From: Herminiimonas sp.
Lineage (GTDB): Bacteria > Pseudomonadota > Gammaproteobacteria > Burkholderiales > Burkholderiaceae_D
Length of the DNA: 64,000 nt
NCBI GenBank assembly: GCA_028292665.1
Contig: JAQGLW010000063.1
Location: 25,431 to 89,430, forward strand
Direction: 5' to 3'
Shown here piece by piece: positions 15,905-24,698 of this stretch. The first letter of the stretch is position 1. Each line of letters starts with the position of its first letter. The notes beneath the pieces were generated by a model that had not been told where the DNA came from, did no database searches, and saw nothing but the letters and a program-made list of their open reading frames with translations. The translations under genes were made by a program, and so were the position numbers.

Positions 15905-16123
15905 TTAAACAGCTGCTTTCTTGGTTTTTTTTGCATGCTTGGCGTGTTTGGCTTTTTTGACATGCTTGGTTTTCTTGGCCATCTTGATTTTTTTTGCAGG
16001 CTTGATCGGCGCAGCGGACTTGGCCGGAGCTTCAGGAGCGGGTGACGGCTGAGCCGGTGTTTGAGCGATTGCGGCACCCATTGCGAAAGTGGCGGCGACG
16101 AGAGCAGCGATTAATTTTTTCAT
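15905..16123 (-). CDS. Secreted Pro/Ala- and Lys-rich small protein
   Basis: A 72-residue exported protein. The signal peptide MKKLIAALVAATFAMGAAIAQ is followed by a Pro/Ala segment (TPAQPSPAPEAPAKS) and then an extremely basic tail of Lys, Ala and His (KKTKHVKKAKHAKHAKKTKK). The layout resembles acid-shock (Asr-like) and other basic periplasmic proteins, but no specific family is claimed. The start at 16123 has an AAGGAA ribosome binding site. It is a single-gene unit closed by a strong terminator. Confidence 0.8.
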   Translation of the reverse strand: MKKLIAALVAATFAMGAAIAQTPAQPSPAPEAPAKSAAPIKPAKKIKMAKKTKHVKKAKHAKHAKKTKKAAV

Positions 16124-16332
16124 GGTGGATTTCCTTTTAGGTTGTCCGTAGACAATCTCTACGTACATCCGTAACGCAGTTCCGTTGCCATCTGTTGACG
16201 CCGGGATTGCATTTATTTTTGCAGGAAAGAATTGCATGAAATCATTGAATCCAACGGCATGATAAAAATATCAACGCTTGTTGCAACATGTTCAAGCTAT
16301 TTAATCAGGCCGTTCCATCACTGACATAAAAA

Positions 16333-16380
16333 CAATGGCGTCAACAACCTCCGCTCGCGCGGAGGTTGTTGACGCCATTG
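16333..16380 (-). terminator. Terminator after phaB with a 22-base perfect stem
   Basis: Two perfectly complementary 22-base arms (16333-16354 and 16359-16380) flank a 4-base loop. Reading leftward, the stem is followed by TTGTTTTTATG. It lies 23 bases beyond the phaB stop and should end the phaA-phaB transcript. The stem is unusually long and free of mismatches. Confidence 0.88.
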
Positions 16381-16403
16381 TCGATGACAGCAGTCGGCAG
16401 CGA

Positions 16404-17144
16404 TCAACACATATGCTGGCCGCCATTGATGGCGATATTGGCGCCGGTCAAAAATGCGGCTTCATCCGACGACAGATAAGCGACCAGGCCCGCAACTTCT
16501 TCCGGCTTGCCCAAACGTGCCATCGGAATCTGCGGGATGATTTTGCTGTCCAGCACTTCCTGCGGAATCGACATCACCATTTTCGTACCGATGTAGCCCG
16601 GCGAAATCGTGTTGACCGTTACACCCTTGCGCGCCACTTCCAGCGCGAGCGCTTTGGTGAAACCGTGCATGCCGGCCTTGGCTGCGGAATAATTGGTCTG
16701 GCCGAATGCGCCTTTCTGGCCGTTGACCGATGAGATATTGATGATGCGGCCCCAGCCGCGCTCGGTCATGCCGTCGCAGACCGGTTTGGTCATGTTGAAA
16801 ACGGAGTCCAGGTTGGTCCTTATCACCGCATCCCAATTGGTCTTGTCCATTTTCTTGAAGGTCATGTCGCGCGTGATGCCGGCATTGTTGACCAGCACGT
16901 CGATCGGGCCGACTTCCTTCTCGATGTCGGCCACGCACTGTTGCGCCGAATCGTAATCCGACACATCGCACGGAAAGGCGCGGAATTTATATCCCTGCTC
17001 TTCCATCGCGGCCAGCCATTCCTTTGCTTTGGTATTGCCCGGTGAATAGGTGGTGACCACTTGATAATTCAGTGCGGCGAGCTTGATGCACACCGCTTCG
17101 CCCAATCCGCCCATACCGCCGGTGACTAATGCAACTCGTGTCAT
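16404..17144 (-). CDS. phaB: Acetoacetyl-CoA reductase
   Basis: A 246-residue NADPH-dependent short-chain dehydrogenase that reduces acetoacetyl-CoA to (R)-3-hydroxybutyryl-CoA, the monomer for polyhydroxybutyrate. The cofactor loop TGGMGGLG (residues 8-15), NNAG (86-89) and the catalytic Ser 138/139, Tyr 152 and Lys 156 (NISSVNG, NYSAAK) are present, along with the PhaB-typical end GANIAINGGQHMC. A GGAGG ribosome binding site fixes the start at 17144. It follows phaA by 49 bases on the same strand, so the two are co-transcribed. Confidence 0.95.
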   Translation of the reverse strand: MTRVALVTGGMGGLGEAVCIKLAALNYQVVTTYSPGNTKAKEWLAAMEEQGYKFRAFPCDVSDYDSAQQCVADIEKEVGPIDVLVNNAGITRDMTFKKMDKTNWDAVIRTNLDSVFNMTKPVCDGMTERGWGRIINISSVNGQKGAFGQTNYSAAKAGMHGFTKALALEVARKGVTVNTISPGYIGTKMVMSIPQEVLDSKIIPQIPMARLGKPEEVAGLVAYLSSDEAAFLTGANIAINGGQHMC

Positions 17145-17193
17145 GGTGTCCCTCCTGTTATTTGAACTCGATGAAAAGGATGCGACGCATGGA

Positions 17194-18369
17194 TCAGCGT
17201 TCCACCGCCAGCGCGACTCCCATGCCGCCGCCGATGCACAAACTGGCCAGTCCTCGCTTGGCATCGCGCCGGACCATTTCGTGCAGCAGCGTGACCAGAA
17301 TGCGGCAACCCGATGCGCCGATCGGGTGGCCCAGCGCAATGGCGCCGCCGTTAACGTTGATCTTGCTGGTGTCCCAGCCCATTTCCCTGTTGACGGCGAT
17401 CGCCTGCGCAGCGAATGCTTCGTTGATTTCCATCAGGTCGAGATCCTGATGGGTCCAGCCTGCTTTTTTCAGGCACAATTGCGTCGCCGGGACCGGTCCC
17501 ATGCCCATGATGCTCGGGTCGACACCGGCCGACGAATAAGCCTTGATTCTGGCCAGCGGCGTCAGACCCAGTTCCTTGGCCATTTTGCCCGACATCATCA
17601 CCACCGCAGCCGCACCGTCATTGATGCCGGACGCATTGCCGGCAGTGACCGTGCCATCCTTGGAAAAAGCGGGGCGCAAGGCCGACAGGGATTCGACCGT
17701 GGTGCCGCTCTTGATATATTCGTCGCTGTCGAAGACGATCGTGCCTTTTTTCTGCGGAATTTCCAGCGGCAGGATTTCATCCTTGAACTTGCCGGCTTTC
17801 TGTGCGGCTTCAGCCTTGTTTTGCGATGCAGCTGCAAACTCATCCTGCTCCTGGCGCGAAATGCCGAATTTCTTGGCGACGTTTTCGGCGGTGACGCCCA
17901 TGTGATACTGATTGTAAACATCCCACAGGCCATCGACGATCATCGTATCGATCAATTTGGCATCGCCCATGCGGAATCCTTCGCGCGAATTATTCAGCAC
18001 ATGGGGGGACGCGCTCATGTTTTCCTGGCCGCCGGCGATGATGATATCGGCATCGCCGCATTTGATCGCCTGGGCTGCCAGATGCGTGGCTTTCAAACCG
18101 CTGCCGCACACCTTGCCGACGGTGAAGGCCGGCACCATGTCGGGCAAGCCGGCCTTGATGATCGCCTGGCGCGCAGGATTCTGGCCGACGCCGGCGGTCA
18201 GCACCTGGCCCAGAATCGCTTCATTGATCATGTCCGGCCGGATGCCGGTTTTGGCGAGCAGGCCCTTGATCACATGCGCGCCCAGATCCGCGGCGGGAAT
18301 CTTTGTCAGCGATCCGCCAAACTTGCCTACCGCTGTTCTCAGTGCTGCAACAATTACGACATCGTCCAT
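17194..18369 (-). CDS. phaA: Acetyl-CoA acetyltransferase (beta-ketothiolase)
   Basis: A 391-residue thiolase that condenses two acetyl-CoA into acetoacetyl-CoA, the first step of polyhydroxybutyrate synthesis. The catalytic residues are visible: Cys 88 in [10 protein letters not shown], His 348 in [14 protein letters not shown] and Cys 378 in LCIGGGMG. Length and start ([19 protein letters not shown]) are standard. A GGAG ribosome binding site lies 7 bases upstream. It heads the phaA-phaB unit and is divergent from the phasin gene. The polymerase gene phaC is not in this window. Confidence 0.95.
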   Translation of the reverse strand: MDDVVIVAALRTAVGKFGGSLTKIPAADLGAHVIKGLLAKTGIRPDMINEAILGQVLTAGVGQNPARQAIIKAGLPDMVPAFTVGKVCGSGLKATHLAAQAIKCGDADIIIAGGQENMSASPHVLNNSREGFRMGDAKLIDTMIVDGLWDVYNQYHMGVTAENVAKKFGISRQEQDEFAAASQNKAEAAQKAGKFKDEILPLEIPQKKGTIVFDSDEYIKSGTTVESLSALRPAFSKDGTVTAGNASGINDGAAAVVMMSGKMAKELGLTPLARIKAYSSAGVDPSIMGMGPVPATQLCLKKAGWTHQDLDLMEINEAFAAQAIAVNREMGWDTSKINVNGGAIALGHPIGASGCRILVTLLHEMVRRDAKRGLASLCIGGGMGVALAVER

Positions 18370-18863
18370 TTTTGCTCTCCGTTAAAACTGTAGAAAAAAT
18401 CCACTGTTGATTTGATCGGTCCGGTATTCGAGCGGTTCGATTCGATTGATAAAACATTGCTTCGATGCATTTCAATTCATCATGGCGCCTGGCAAATATA
18501 CATTTTTGCAGATGCCTGAACCGGGAGGTAATGTGTTGATTTTCGTCCTTGCCGCCCGCAGTATCGTTAGCGCGTCCGGCATTGTTTGCGAATGAACTGA
18601 TATTGAAAATATTATGCTCTACTCCAGACGTATGTTGTATAAAAATCTTCATAACTTGGCAATCGGTGAACCGCCCTTTGTGGGATGGCGTGCGATTTTT
18701 TCGCAAGGCATCGTCGCTTGCTGTCTTGATGGAATTTTTTCGGAAAACGATAAACATTGCCGTTTGAACCGCATTGCATTTCTTGCAGCGCTAAAAAATT
18801 GTCGAGCCGGTAAAACAAGAATCGGCGCAGCGAAAAAGCCATGAAAATATATTCATGCATCGC

Positions 18864-18932
18864 ACAAATTTGTCATTGAAATTCATCAATTCTATCTCTA
18901 CAATAATTAATGTTGCGACGCGCAAATTTGCG
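18864..18932. promoter_or_regulatory. Paired CAAATTTG palindromes around the phasin promoter, candidate PhaR operators
   Basis: ACAAATTTGT (18864-18873) lies directly upstream of the -35 box and CGCAAATTTGCG (18921-18932) lies just after the expected transcription start. Both share the core CAAATTTG and their centres are 58 bases apart. In Cupriavidus the phasin gene is repressed by PhaR binding close to its promoter, so these are reasonable operator candidates; the assignment is inference. Confidence 0.45.
18876..18904 (+). promoter_or_regulatory. Sigma-70-type promoter of the phasin gene
   Basis: A -35 box TTGAAA (18876-18881) and a -10 box TACAAT (18899-18904) are separated by 17 bases, with transcription expected near 18911, about 75 bases before the phasin ATG. 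The rest of the 18370-18985 gap, which must also hold the phaA promoter, shows no gene. Confidence 0.6.
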
Positions 18933-18985
18933 GCGCCATTTCCGTTGCCTTCATGGCTCATCGATTGCCCCTTATGGAGAAGTAC

Positions 18986-19543
18986 ATGTTCCCGATTCAA
19001 GATCAGATTTCAATCGTCACCAGAACCAGTCTGGAAAATCAGCTTGCAGCGTTTGCCGCACTGACTAACAAAACTTTTGAAGGTATGGAAAAGCTGTTCG
19101 ACTTGAACATCAATGTCGTCAGGGCATCGCTGGAAGAATCGTCCGTCATCATGAATCAATTGATGAGCGCCAAGGATCCTCAGGAATTTTTTTCGCTCGT
19201 CGCCGCGCAGGCGCGGCCGACCGCCGAAAAGGCACTTTCATATAGCCGTCATCTGACTAACATTGCGTCCGGCACGCAGGCAGAATTCAGCAAAGCGGCG
19301 GAAGCGCAATTTGAAGAGACCAGCCGCAAAGTAACCAGGCTGGTGGAAGACGCGGCCAAGAATGCGCCGGCCGGTTCCGAAAACGTGGTGGCGCTCGTGA
19401 AGTCCGCCATCGACAATGCCAGCGCCGGCTACGAGCAGTTGAGCAAGACTACCAAACAGGCTGCCGAAGCAATCGAGGCCAACCTGAATGCTGCGGTAAC
19501 CCAGCTTGCGCAAGCGACTGAAAAAACACCCGCTGCAGGCTGA
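18986..19543 (+). CDS. phaP: Phasin, PHB granule-coating protein
   Basis: A 185-residue protein that coats polyhydroxybutyrate granules. It begins with the Burkholderiales phasin pattern MFPIQDQISIVTRTSLENQL and continues as long amphipathic helices (FAALTNKTFEGMEKLFDLN, SAKDPQEFFSLVAAQARPTAEKA split across residues 11-80). The C-terminus is rich in Ala, Gln and Lys and likely coiled coil. The start at 18986 is chosen over an in-frame ATG 11 codons upstream because it has a GGAGAAG ribosome binding site and fits the family. Its location beside phaAB supports the function. Confidence 0.93.
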   Translation: MFPIQDQISIVTRTSLENQLAAFAALTNKTFEGMEKLFDLNINVVRASLEESSVIMNQLMSAKDPQEFFSLVAAQARPTAEKALSYSRHLTNIASGTQAEFSKAAEAQFEETSRKVTRLVEDAAKNAPAGSENVVALVKSAIDNASAGYEQLSKTTKQAAEAIEANLNAAVTQLAQATEKTPAAG

Positions 19544-19564
19544 CAAACTGAAAAAATAGTGCTT

Positions 19565-19589
19565 TTACGGGCCGCATTGCGGCCCGTAA
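19565..19589 (+). terminator. Terminator after the phasin gene
   Basis: An 11-base perfect GC-rich stem (TTACGGGCCGC/GCGGCCCGTAA) with loop ATT begins 21 bases after the phasin stop. The following T tract is short (TTTC). Confidence 0.7.
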
Positions 19590-19675
19590 TTTCGGGAAGC
19601 GCAACAGCAAACAGCATGCGTACGCCTTCGGGCGCATTTTGCATGACTGATGCGGATGGCACGTTCCCGGCTGAA

Positions 19676-21109
19676 TCACGCCGGATCGGCGGCAAGCATA
19701 TCCGACTCGGTCAATACCCGCACCTTGACCTGGCGCCGCGCCAATGCACGGATCAAGATCCTGTAAGTGTCCATATCAAATGCCGGCCGGGACGGCGCTT
19801 CGTTGAACAGCGCCCGCAAATCCTGTTCCGAACGCGCGGTGCCGAGACAGCACCAGTTGTGAATCACATGCATGTCCTGCCGGCCATCGGCGCCGGTTTC
19901 GATCAATCCCACCGCTGCCGCATACGGCCAGGTCTTTATCCTGAGGCCGGTCAGCGCCGCTTCCAGCCGCGCCTGATGCAATGCAATCGCCTCGTCGCCG
20001 ACACAGGCCCCATGGCACCGATGCAGCTGATACGCAAAACACGGCTTGTGCGATTGCGTGCGGCTCTCCAGTCCAAGCGTCACCAGACATAGTTGATGGC
20101 TTTCGGCCAACTCGCGCAACGCGCTTTCCGCCTTCCGTCTCGAACTGAACAAGCCATATAGGCGATCCGCCCGTCCGAAATCCTGTTCGCTCGCATACGT
20201 CAGCACCGGTTGCAGATGGCCCGCTCCGGTGACTCGCAATTGCCATGCGCATAATTCGCGCTGGCGGCGCAATACGCGATTGTGGATCGGCTGCAGGTCC
20301 TTGATCAGTTGCGCTTCCAGCAGCAGTGCGCCTGTTTCGCCTGCCGTTTCGCGCCACTCCAGGCGATGGATCTGGTGCGACAGGCGCATGTCTTTATACA
20401 ACCGGTGATCGGCATTGAAATGGGACAGTACGCGCTGTCGCAGATGAATGCTTTTGCCGACATACAGCGGAATGTCTTTTTCTCCATAAAAAAGATAAAC
20501 GCCGGGTCTGTCGGGTATGTCATCGAGCGCGTCCGGCGCCAAGTGGGCCGGCATACTGGGTCGTTGCAATAACAGTTGAACCGCCTGATTGAAAGTCTCA
20601 GGCGGTATGCCGGCAGTCAGCCGGTTCCACAACTGCCACAGCAGATCGGCATCGGCCAGTGCACGGTGCCGTCCGTCAGGCGCCAGGTTATGGCGGGTGA
20701 TCAGCGTGTCGAGATTGTGCCTGGCCTCATCCGGAAACAATTTGCGCGACAGCTTCACCGTACACAACACCTGACAGCGCAGCGAATGACCGGTCTGCTT
20801 GAACGCGTTGCGTAAAAAGCCATAATCGAATCGGGCATTGTGCGCAATGAACAGGCCGCCTTCAAGCCGCGCCAGCAAACCTTCGGCCAGCATATCGAAG
20901 GTAGGCGCCTGCTGCACCATCGCATTGGTGATGCCGGTCAGGCTTTGAATGAAAGACGGAATCGGCATTTCCGGATTGACCAGCGTCGACCAGCGCGTTA
21001 CCTGTCCTGCGTCGACTTCGACAATGCCGATTTCGGTGATGCGGTCAAAGGTTGGATTGGCCCCGGTGGTTTCCAGGTCGATGAAAACAAGTTTGCCGTA
21101 ATGTGCCAT
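19676..21109 (-). CDS. DEDDh exonuclease fused to a GIY-YIG (UvrC-like) nuclease
   Basis: A 477-residue two-module DNA-processing protein. The N-terminal part (about 1-180) is a DnaQ-like 3'-5' exonuclease with FIDLETTG, HNARFDYGF and the HRALADAD active-site motif. The second part is a GIY-YIG nuclease domain (RPGVYLFYGEKDIPLYVGKS, about residues 198-217), followed by UvrC/Cho-like sequence including CFAYQLHRCHGACVG. Such fusions occur in many bacteria and are thought to act in nucleotide-excision-type repair. The start at 21109 matches the family; no clear ribosome binding site is visible, and a TTG 11 codons upstream is an alternative. Confidence 0.9.
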   Translation of the reverse strand: MAHYGKLVFIDLETTGANPTFDRITEIGIVEVDAGQVTRWSTLVNPEMPIPSFIQSLTGITNAMVQQAPTFDMLAEGLLARLEGGLFIAHNARFDYGFLRNAFKQTGHSLRCQVLCTVKLSRKLFPDEARHNLDTLITRHNLAPDGRHRALADADLLWQLWNRLTAGIPPETFNQAVQLLLQRPSMPAHLAPDALDDIPDRPGVYLFYGEKDIPLYVGKSIHLRQRVLSHFNADHRLYKDMRLSHQIHRLEWRETAGETGALLLEAQLIKDLQPIHNRVLRRQRELCAWQLRVTGAGHLQPVLTYASEQDFGRADRLYGLFSSRRKAESALRELAESHQLCLVTLGLESRTQSHKPCFAYQLHRCHGACVGDEAIALHQARLEAALTGLRIKTWPYAAAVGLIETGADGRQDMHVIHNWCCLGTARSEQDLRALFNEAPSRPAFDMDTYRILIRALARRQVKVRVLTESDMLAADPA

Positions 21110-21367
21110 GTAGCTGTTGTTCGATACGTAGTTGCGCCGCAACTATGGCAACAGCTTTCGATGCGAGTTCAGGAATTCGAAAAATATTTGACGATGCGGA
21201 AGCCGGACAAGCCGGGGCGCCATGACATCGAGTCAACGTCTTTTGAAAGAATCGCAACGCGGACAAGGGCGTCGCAGGCAATCGGCGGAAAGCGGTTATC
21301 TCCGATTGCCTGTGTGGACAGGCAGAAGGCTGCGTTAAAACCGGCAGCGTCAAAGCGTTGCGCCGAT

Positions 21368-22246
21368 CTATAACGTGCGGGCCGCGAACGTATTGCAGGC
21401 GCTGACTTCACCGCTGTCAATGCCGCGCTTGAACCATCGCACCCGTTGTGCCGACGATCCATGCGTAAACGAATCCGGCACCACATAACCTTGCGCCTGC
21501 CGCTGCAATGCATCGTCGCCGATTGCCGTGGCGGCATTGAGCGCGCCCTCGATGTCGCCCGATTCCAGAATGCTGCGCGCCTGGTTTGCATGATTGGCCC
21601 ATACGCCCGCAAAACAATCGGCCTGCAATTCCAGCCGCACCGATAATGCATTGGCCTGCGTTTCCGATCCGCGCCGCCGCGCGCTGTCCACCTTGTTCGT
21701 GATGCCCATCAAATTCTGCACATGATGACCGACCTCGTGCGCAATCACATAGGCTTGCGCGAATTCGCCGGTGACATGGAAACGCTGCTGCATCAGGCGA
21801 TAAAAACTCAGGTCGATATATACTTTTTGATCGCCGGGACAATAGAACGGACCGGTTGCGGTTTGGCCGGTGCCGCAGGCAGTCGGCGTCCGGCCGGAAA
21901 ACAATACCAGTTTCGGCTTGACGTAGTTCGCTCCGCGAGCGCGAAATATTTCAGTCCAGGTATCTTCGGTATCGGCCAGCACTGTGGCAACAAACTTGGC
22001 CGTCCGGTCGTCGGCAGGCGGATGTTTTGCCGGCGCCTGCTGCACGTGCGCGGTCTGTCCGGATCCGCCGCTGAGCAGGCTGAGCACCGTGCCGGGGTCG
22101 ATGCCGAAGAAATACGAAGCGACCAGCGCGATGGCGATCGAGCCGATTCCGATCGAACGTCCGCCGAATCCGAATCCGCCGCCACCGCCGCCATCGTCAC
22201 GCCGGTCTTCCACATTATCGCTCTCGCGATTGCCTTCCCATTTCAT
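21368..22246 (-). CDS. Neutral zinc metallopeptidase, YpfJ family
   Basis: A 292-residue membrane-anchored putative metallopeptidase. After an acidic and glycine-rich start (DDGGGGGGFGFGGR) comes one membrane helix (about residues 32-60), then the conserved domain with TACGTGQTATGPFYCPGD, YIDLSFY and the zinc site HEVGH (170-174) in VIAHEVGHHVQNLMG. RLELQADCFAGVWA provides the usual third ligand region. Length and layout match the family. The ribosome binding site AAGGAA supports the start. Substrates of this family are not known. Confidence 0.92.
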   Translation of the reverse strand: MKWEGNRESDNVEDRRDDGGGGGGFGFGGRSIGIGSIAIALVASYFFGIDPGTVLSLLSGGSGQTAHVQQAPAKHPPADDRTAKFVATVLADTEDTWTEIFRARGANYVKPKLVLFSGRTPTACGTGQTATGPFYCPGDQKVYIDLSFYRLMQQRFHVTGEFAQAYVIAHEVGHHVQNLMGITNKVDSARRRGSETQANALSVRLELQADCFAGVWANHANQARSILESGDIEGALNAATAIGDDALQRQAQGYVVPDSFTHGSSAQRVRWFKRGIDSGEVSACNTFAARTL

Positions 22247-22498
22247 GTCGATTCCTTTTACCGGATGGCGTTCAAAATTTCAAATAGTGTAGCCGGAATA
22301 CAGTACATAAATTGCATGCAGTTGATCTTGCATATTGTCAACGATCGATTGCCGAATGCTGCCTGATCAGCAGGCTGTTCGAAGCTGCGACGAGGCATTA
22401 TGCGCGATGCGCGCAGCAAACCGGCCGGCTGTCGTGTCGTTCATGCGAGCGCTCTTTGGAAAAGATTTGTTGAAAGCAGGGCGGACATCGATTCTGAA

Positions 22499-22717
22499 TC
22501 AGCCGGCCTTCACGTTGATGCGGACATCGCCCAGCTTCACCACTTGGCCCGCACGGATTTTGCAAGTCTTGCGCAGCTCCACTTGGCCATCGACCGAGAC
22601 GTTGCCGGACGCCACCAGCGCTTTACCGGCGCCGCCGCTGTCGCATATGCCGGTCAGTTTCAGCAATTGGTTTAATTCGACATACTCGCCGTTCAGGCTG
22701 AATTCAAGCTGTTGCAT
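22499..22717 (-). CDS. S4-domain RNA-binding protein, YbcJ-like
   Basis: A 72-residue protein consisting of a single S4-type RNA-binding fold. It carries the family features LNQLLKLTGICDSGGAGKALVAS (split over residues 16-38), GNVSVDGQVELRKTCKIRAG and the VVKLGD turn. Members are small cytosolic RNA-binding proteins, possibly ribosome-associated. It reads in the same direction as its upstream neighbour but is separated from it by 88 bases. Confidence 0.88.
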   Translation of the reverse strand: MQQLEFSLNGEYVELNQLLKLTGICDSGGAGKALVASGNVSVDGQVELRKTCKIRAGQVVKLGDVRINVKAG

Positions 22718-22805
22718 GTAATCCTGGTTTTATAAAAAGAGGCGCCGGCATTCTGCCGTACGGCACAGACGTGTTTCATCTGAGATTGCATTTTCTTGAA
22801 ATGGT

Positions 22806-23927
22806 TTATTTGAAATCCCATTTCATTTGTTCGGCAATCGAAATATCGCGCGCGGAATCGACGCACCGCGCAAGATAATCGGTCAGTGGAGGAGAAGGCG
22901 CAATCCCTTCGGCCAACAGATTGTCGTTTCGGAATACATAGCTCAGTCCTGCAAAGCCGCCATAAAGTTTCAATGCTCTCAGCAGCAGACGGTCGTTGCA
23001 GCCGGGGATGCATTCGCGCATCTGCGGCAGCAGCTTCCCGAGAGATTCGATAGCGACTTGCTCATAGGCTGCACCAACCGGACTGACGCCTCTGGCCGCC
23101 GCCAGCGCGATATCGACTTCCCGGAATGACACGCTCGATCGATCGCCGGCGGACAGATGATAAACCCGGCTGGAAAGTTTATCCCTCAGCGCCAGATCGA
23201 CAATCGCGCCTGCGCACCAGTCGACCGGGATGACATCGATTTTCTGGTCCAGTGCAATGGTAAATGCGCCAAGCATCTGGGCAACCATGAATACCCAGAA
23301 GATGCTCTGCGACGGCGCGCAACCCAGTCGGGTATGTCCGACGATAATCGATGGCCGCGCCATCACCAGCGGCAAATCCGGAAACTCGCTGCGCAGCATC
23401 GCTTCGGCCAGTGCTTTCGAGCGCGTATAAGGCACCAGATGCTGTTGAGCGTCGAGCGGCAAATCCAGTCTTTCAGCAATGCTTCCGGCATCGCCCGCAT
23501 GCTCGCCGCATGCCATGGCAGTGCCGATATAGATGAAGCGCGCAAGAGAAGGGCGTTTATATAATAGTTTCGCGAGGGCGACGGTGCCGTCGACATTGAT
23601 CTTTTCGAGAGACGGATGATTCGAAAATGTCGCAAGCGCCGCCGAATGAATCACCGTCGATACGCGATCCAGCCGGGCGTCATGCGCCACGAGATCGAGT
23701 CCGGAAAGGTCGGCGCAGATAATCTGGTCGACGGCGATCCGGCAAATCTCCGCATCGGTCGCACCCAGGATTTTCAGATTGACTGCCACACGGAGCAGGG
23801 CCGCCTCGGCGGTATCCGCGCGCGACAAAAACAAAAGCCTGTCGCCGAGTCCGCGTTTCAATGCTTCCACTGCAGTTGCGCCGCCCAGGAATCCGGTTGC
23901 CCCGGTGATCAATATGAGATTATTCAT
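22806..23927 (-). CDS. NAD(P)-dependent SDR, thioester-reductase/male-sterility type
   Basis: A 373-residue extended short-chain dehydrogenase. The nucleotide-binding motif TGATGFLGG is at residues 8-16, VIHSAALATFSNHP follows in the middle, and the active-site YxxxK appears as YTRSK near residue 166. The pattern resembles the reductase domain that releases carrier-bound fatty acyl or polyketide thioesters, and also fatty acyl-CoA reductases. The C-terminal 90 residues are less conserved and contain several cysteines. No carrier protein or synthase gene is adjacent, so the substrate is unknown. Confidence 0.83.
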   Translation of the reverse strand: MNNLILITGATGFLGGATAVEALKRGLGDRLLFLSRADTAEAALLRVAVNLKILGATDAEICRIAVDQIICADLSGLDLVAHDARLDRVSTVIHSAALATFSNHPSLEKINVDGTVALAKLLYKRPSLARFIYIGTAMACGEHAGDAGSIAERLDLPLDAQQHLVPYTRSKALAEAMLRSEFPDLPLVMARPSIIVGHTRLGCAPSQSIFWVFMVAQMLGAFTIALDQKIDVIPVDWCAGAIVDLALRDKLSSRVYHLSAGDRSSVSFREVDIALAAARGVSPVGAAYEQVAIESLGKLLPQMRECIPGCNDRLLLRALKLYGGFAGLSYVFRNDNLLAEGIAPSPPLTDYLARCVDSARDISIAEQMKWDFK

Positions 23928-24021
23928 TCGCTGGTTGCCTAGTGCTGGTGCATCGATATGGAGGGAATGGCAGACGCAATTTTCACGCGCGCCGGAAAGT
24001 TTTGAACAGATGCAACAAAGC

Positions 24022-24300
24022 TTACACCAGTCGTGTCTGCTGCTGGGCTTTTTCCAGCCATACTTTTAAATGCGTGTGCAAATCTTCCTGGCTGAAGGAG
24101 CAGCTTTCCTCGGTGAACAGGCTGCCTGCTTCGAGCCGCCCCAGCAAATCTTCCATCACTTGTCCATAACGTTGCGGCAGAGCCGTCAGCAGGCCGGTTT
24201 GCGCCCGCCATGTCCGGCAAAAAGCGGCAACGTCAATTTCCTGCCGCTGCAATGCAGTGAGCGCATCCTGCAGAATTTGAATACTGTGGTCGTGTTGCAT
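24022..24300 (-). CDS. Hypothetical small protein
   Basis: A 92-residue helical protein (MQHDHSIQILQDALTALQRQ, RYGQVMEDLLGRLEAG) with no signal peptide. I do not recognise the family. The start is uncertain: ATG 24300 is used, but a TTG at 24336 is in frame and neither has a good ribosome binding site. It lies just upstream of, and in the same direction as, the SDR gene. Confidence 0.6.
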   Translation of the reverse strand: MQHDHSIQILQDALTALQRQEIDVAAFCRTWRAQTGLLTALPQRYGQVMEDLLGRLEAGSLFTEESCSFSQEDLHTHLKVWLEKAQQQTRLV

Positions 24301-24538
24301 GGCGAGATTACATTTTCCGGAATTCAGTCGAGACAAGGCAGGTTATAGCCATGCTTTGCCGGTCGCCGTCGATTCGGCGGGAATCGTCCGAATGGAGATT
24401 CTCTCTAAAGTTTTAATACGCGAACGGCATTGTAATGAAGAAAGCATCGAAATTATACAAAACATCAAATTTTAAATGAGACAGGAAGGCCATATTATTT
24501 TGTAAACGCAATTCATTGCCGCAACCGAAAGGAACACC

Positions 24539-24646
24539 ATGAGCGGCAACCGTCCAACCCTTACTGCGCGCCAAGGTCACCCCGTCAGCGATAACCAGTC
24601 GCTGCGCTCCGTTGGAGCGCGCGGCCCGGCGACACTTGAGAACTAA
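24539..24646 (+). pseudogene. Truncated 5' end of a catalase gene
   Basis: A 35-codon frame with a proper ribosome binding site (AAAGGAAC before ATG 24539) reads [18 protein letters not shown] and then [11 protein letters not shown] followed by a stop. This matches the first residues of monofunctional haem catalases (LTT..G.PV.DNQ...G.RGP..LE), which should continue with the YxFLEKI segment. Here the frame stops at exactly that point and the next gene's upstream region begins. Only the start of the catalase gene therefore remains. The remaining 24301-24698 gap shows nothing else. Confidence 0.55.
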
Positions 24647-24698
24647 TGCAGGAAGACGCCTGCTATGCTTGCAATGCAAATACTTATCCAATTCAGCC

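Noticed and set aside
17083..18393. Long plus-strand open frame opposite phaA
   Set aside because: Shadow of phaA; the thiolase active-site residues on the minus strand are decisive.
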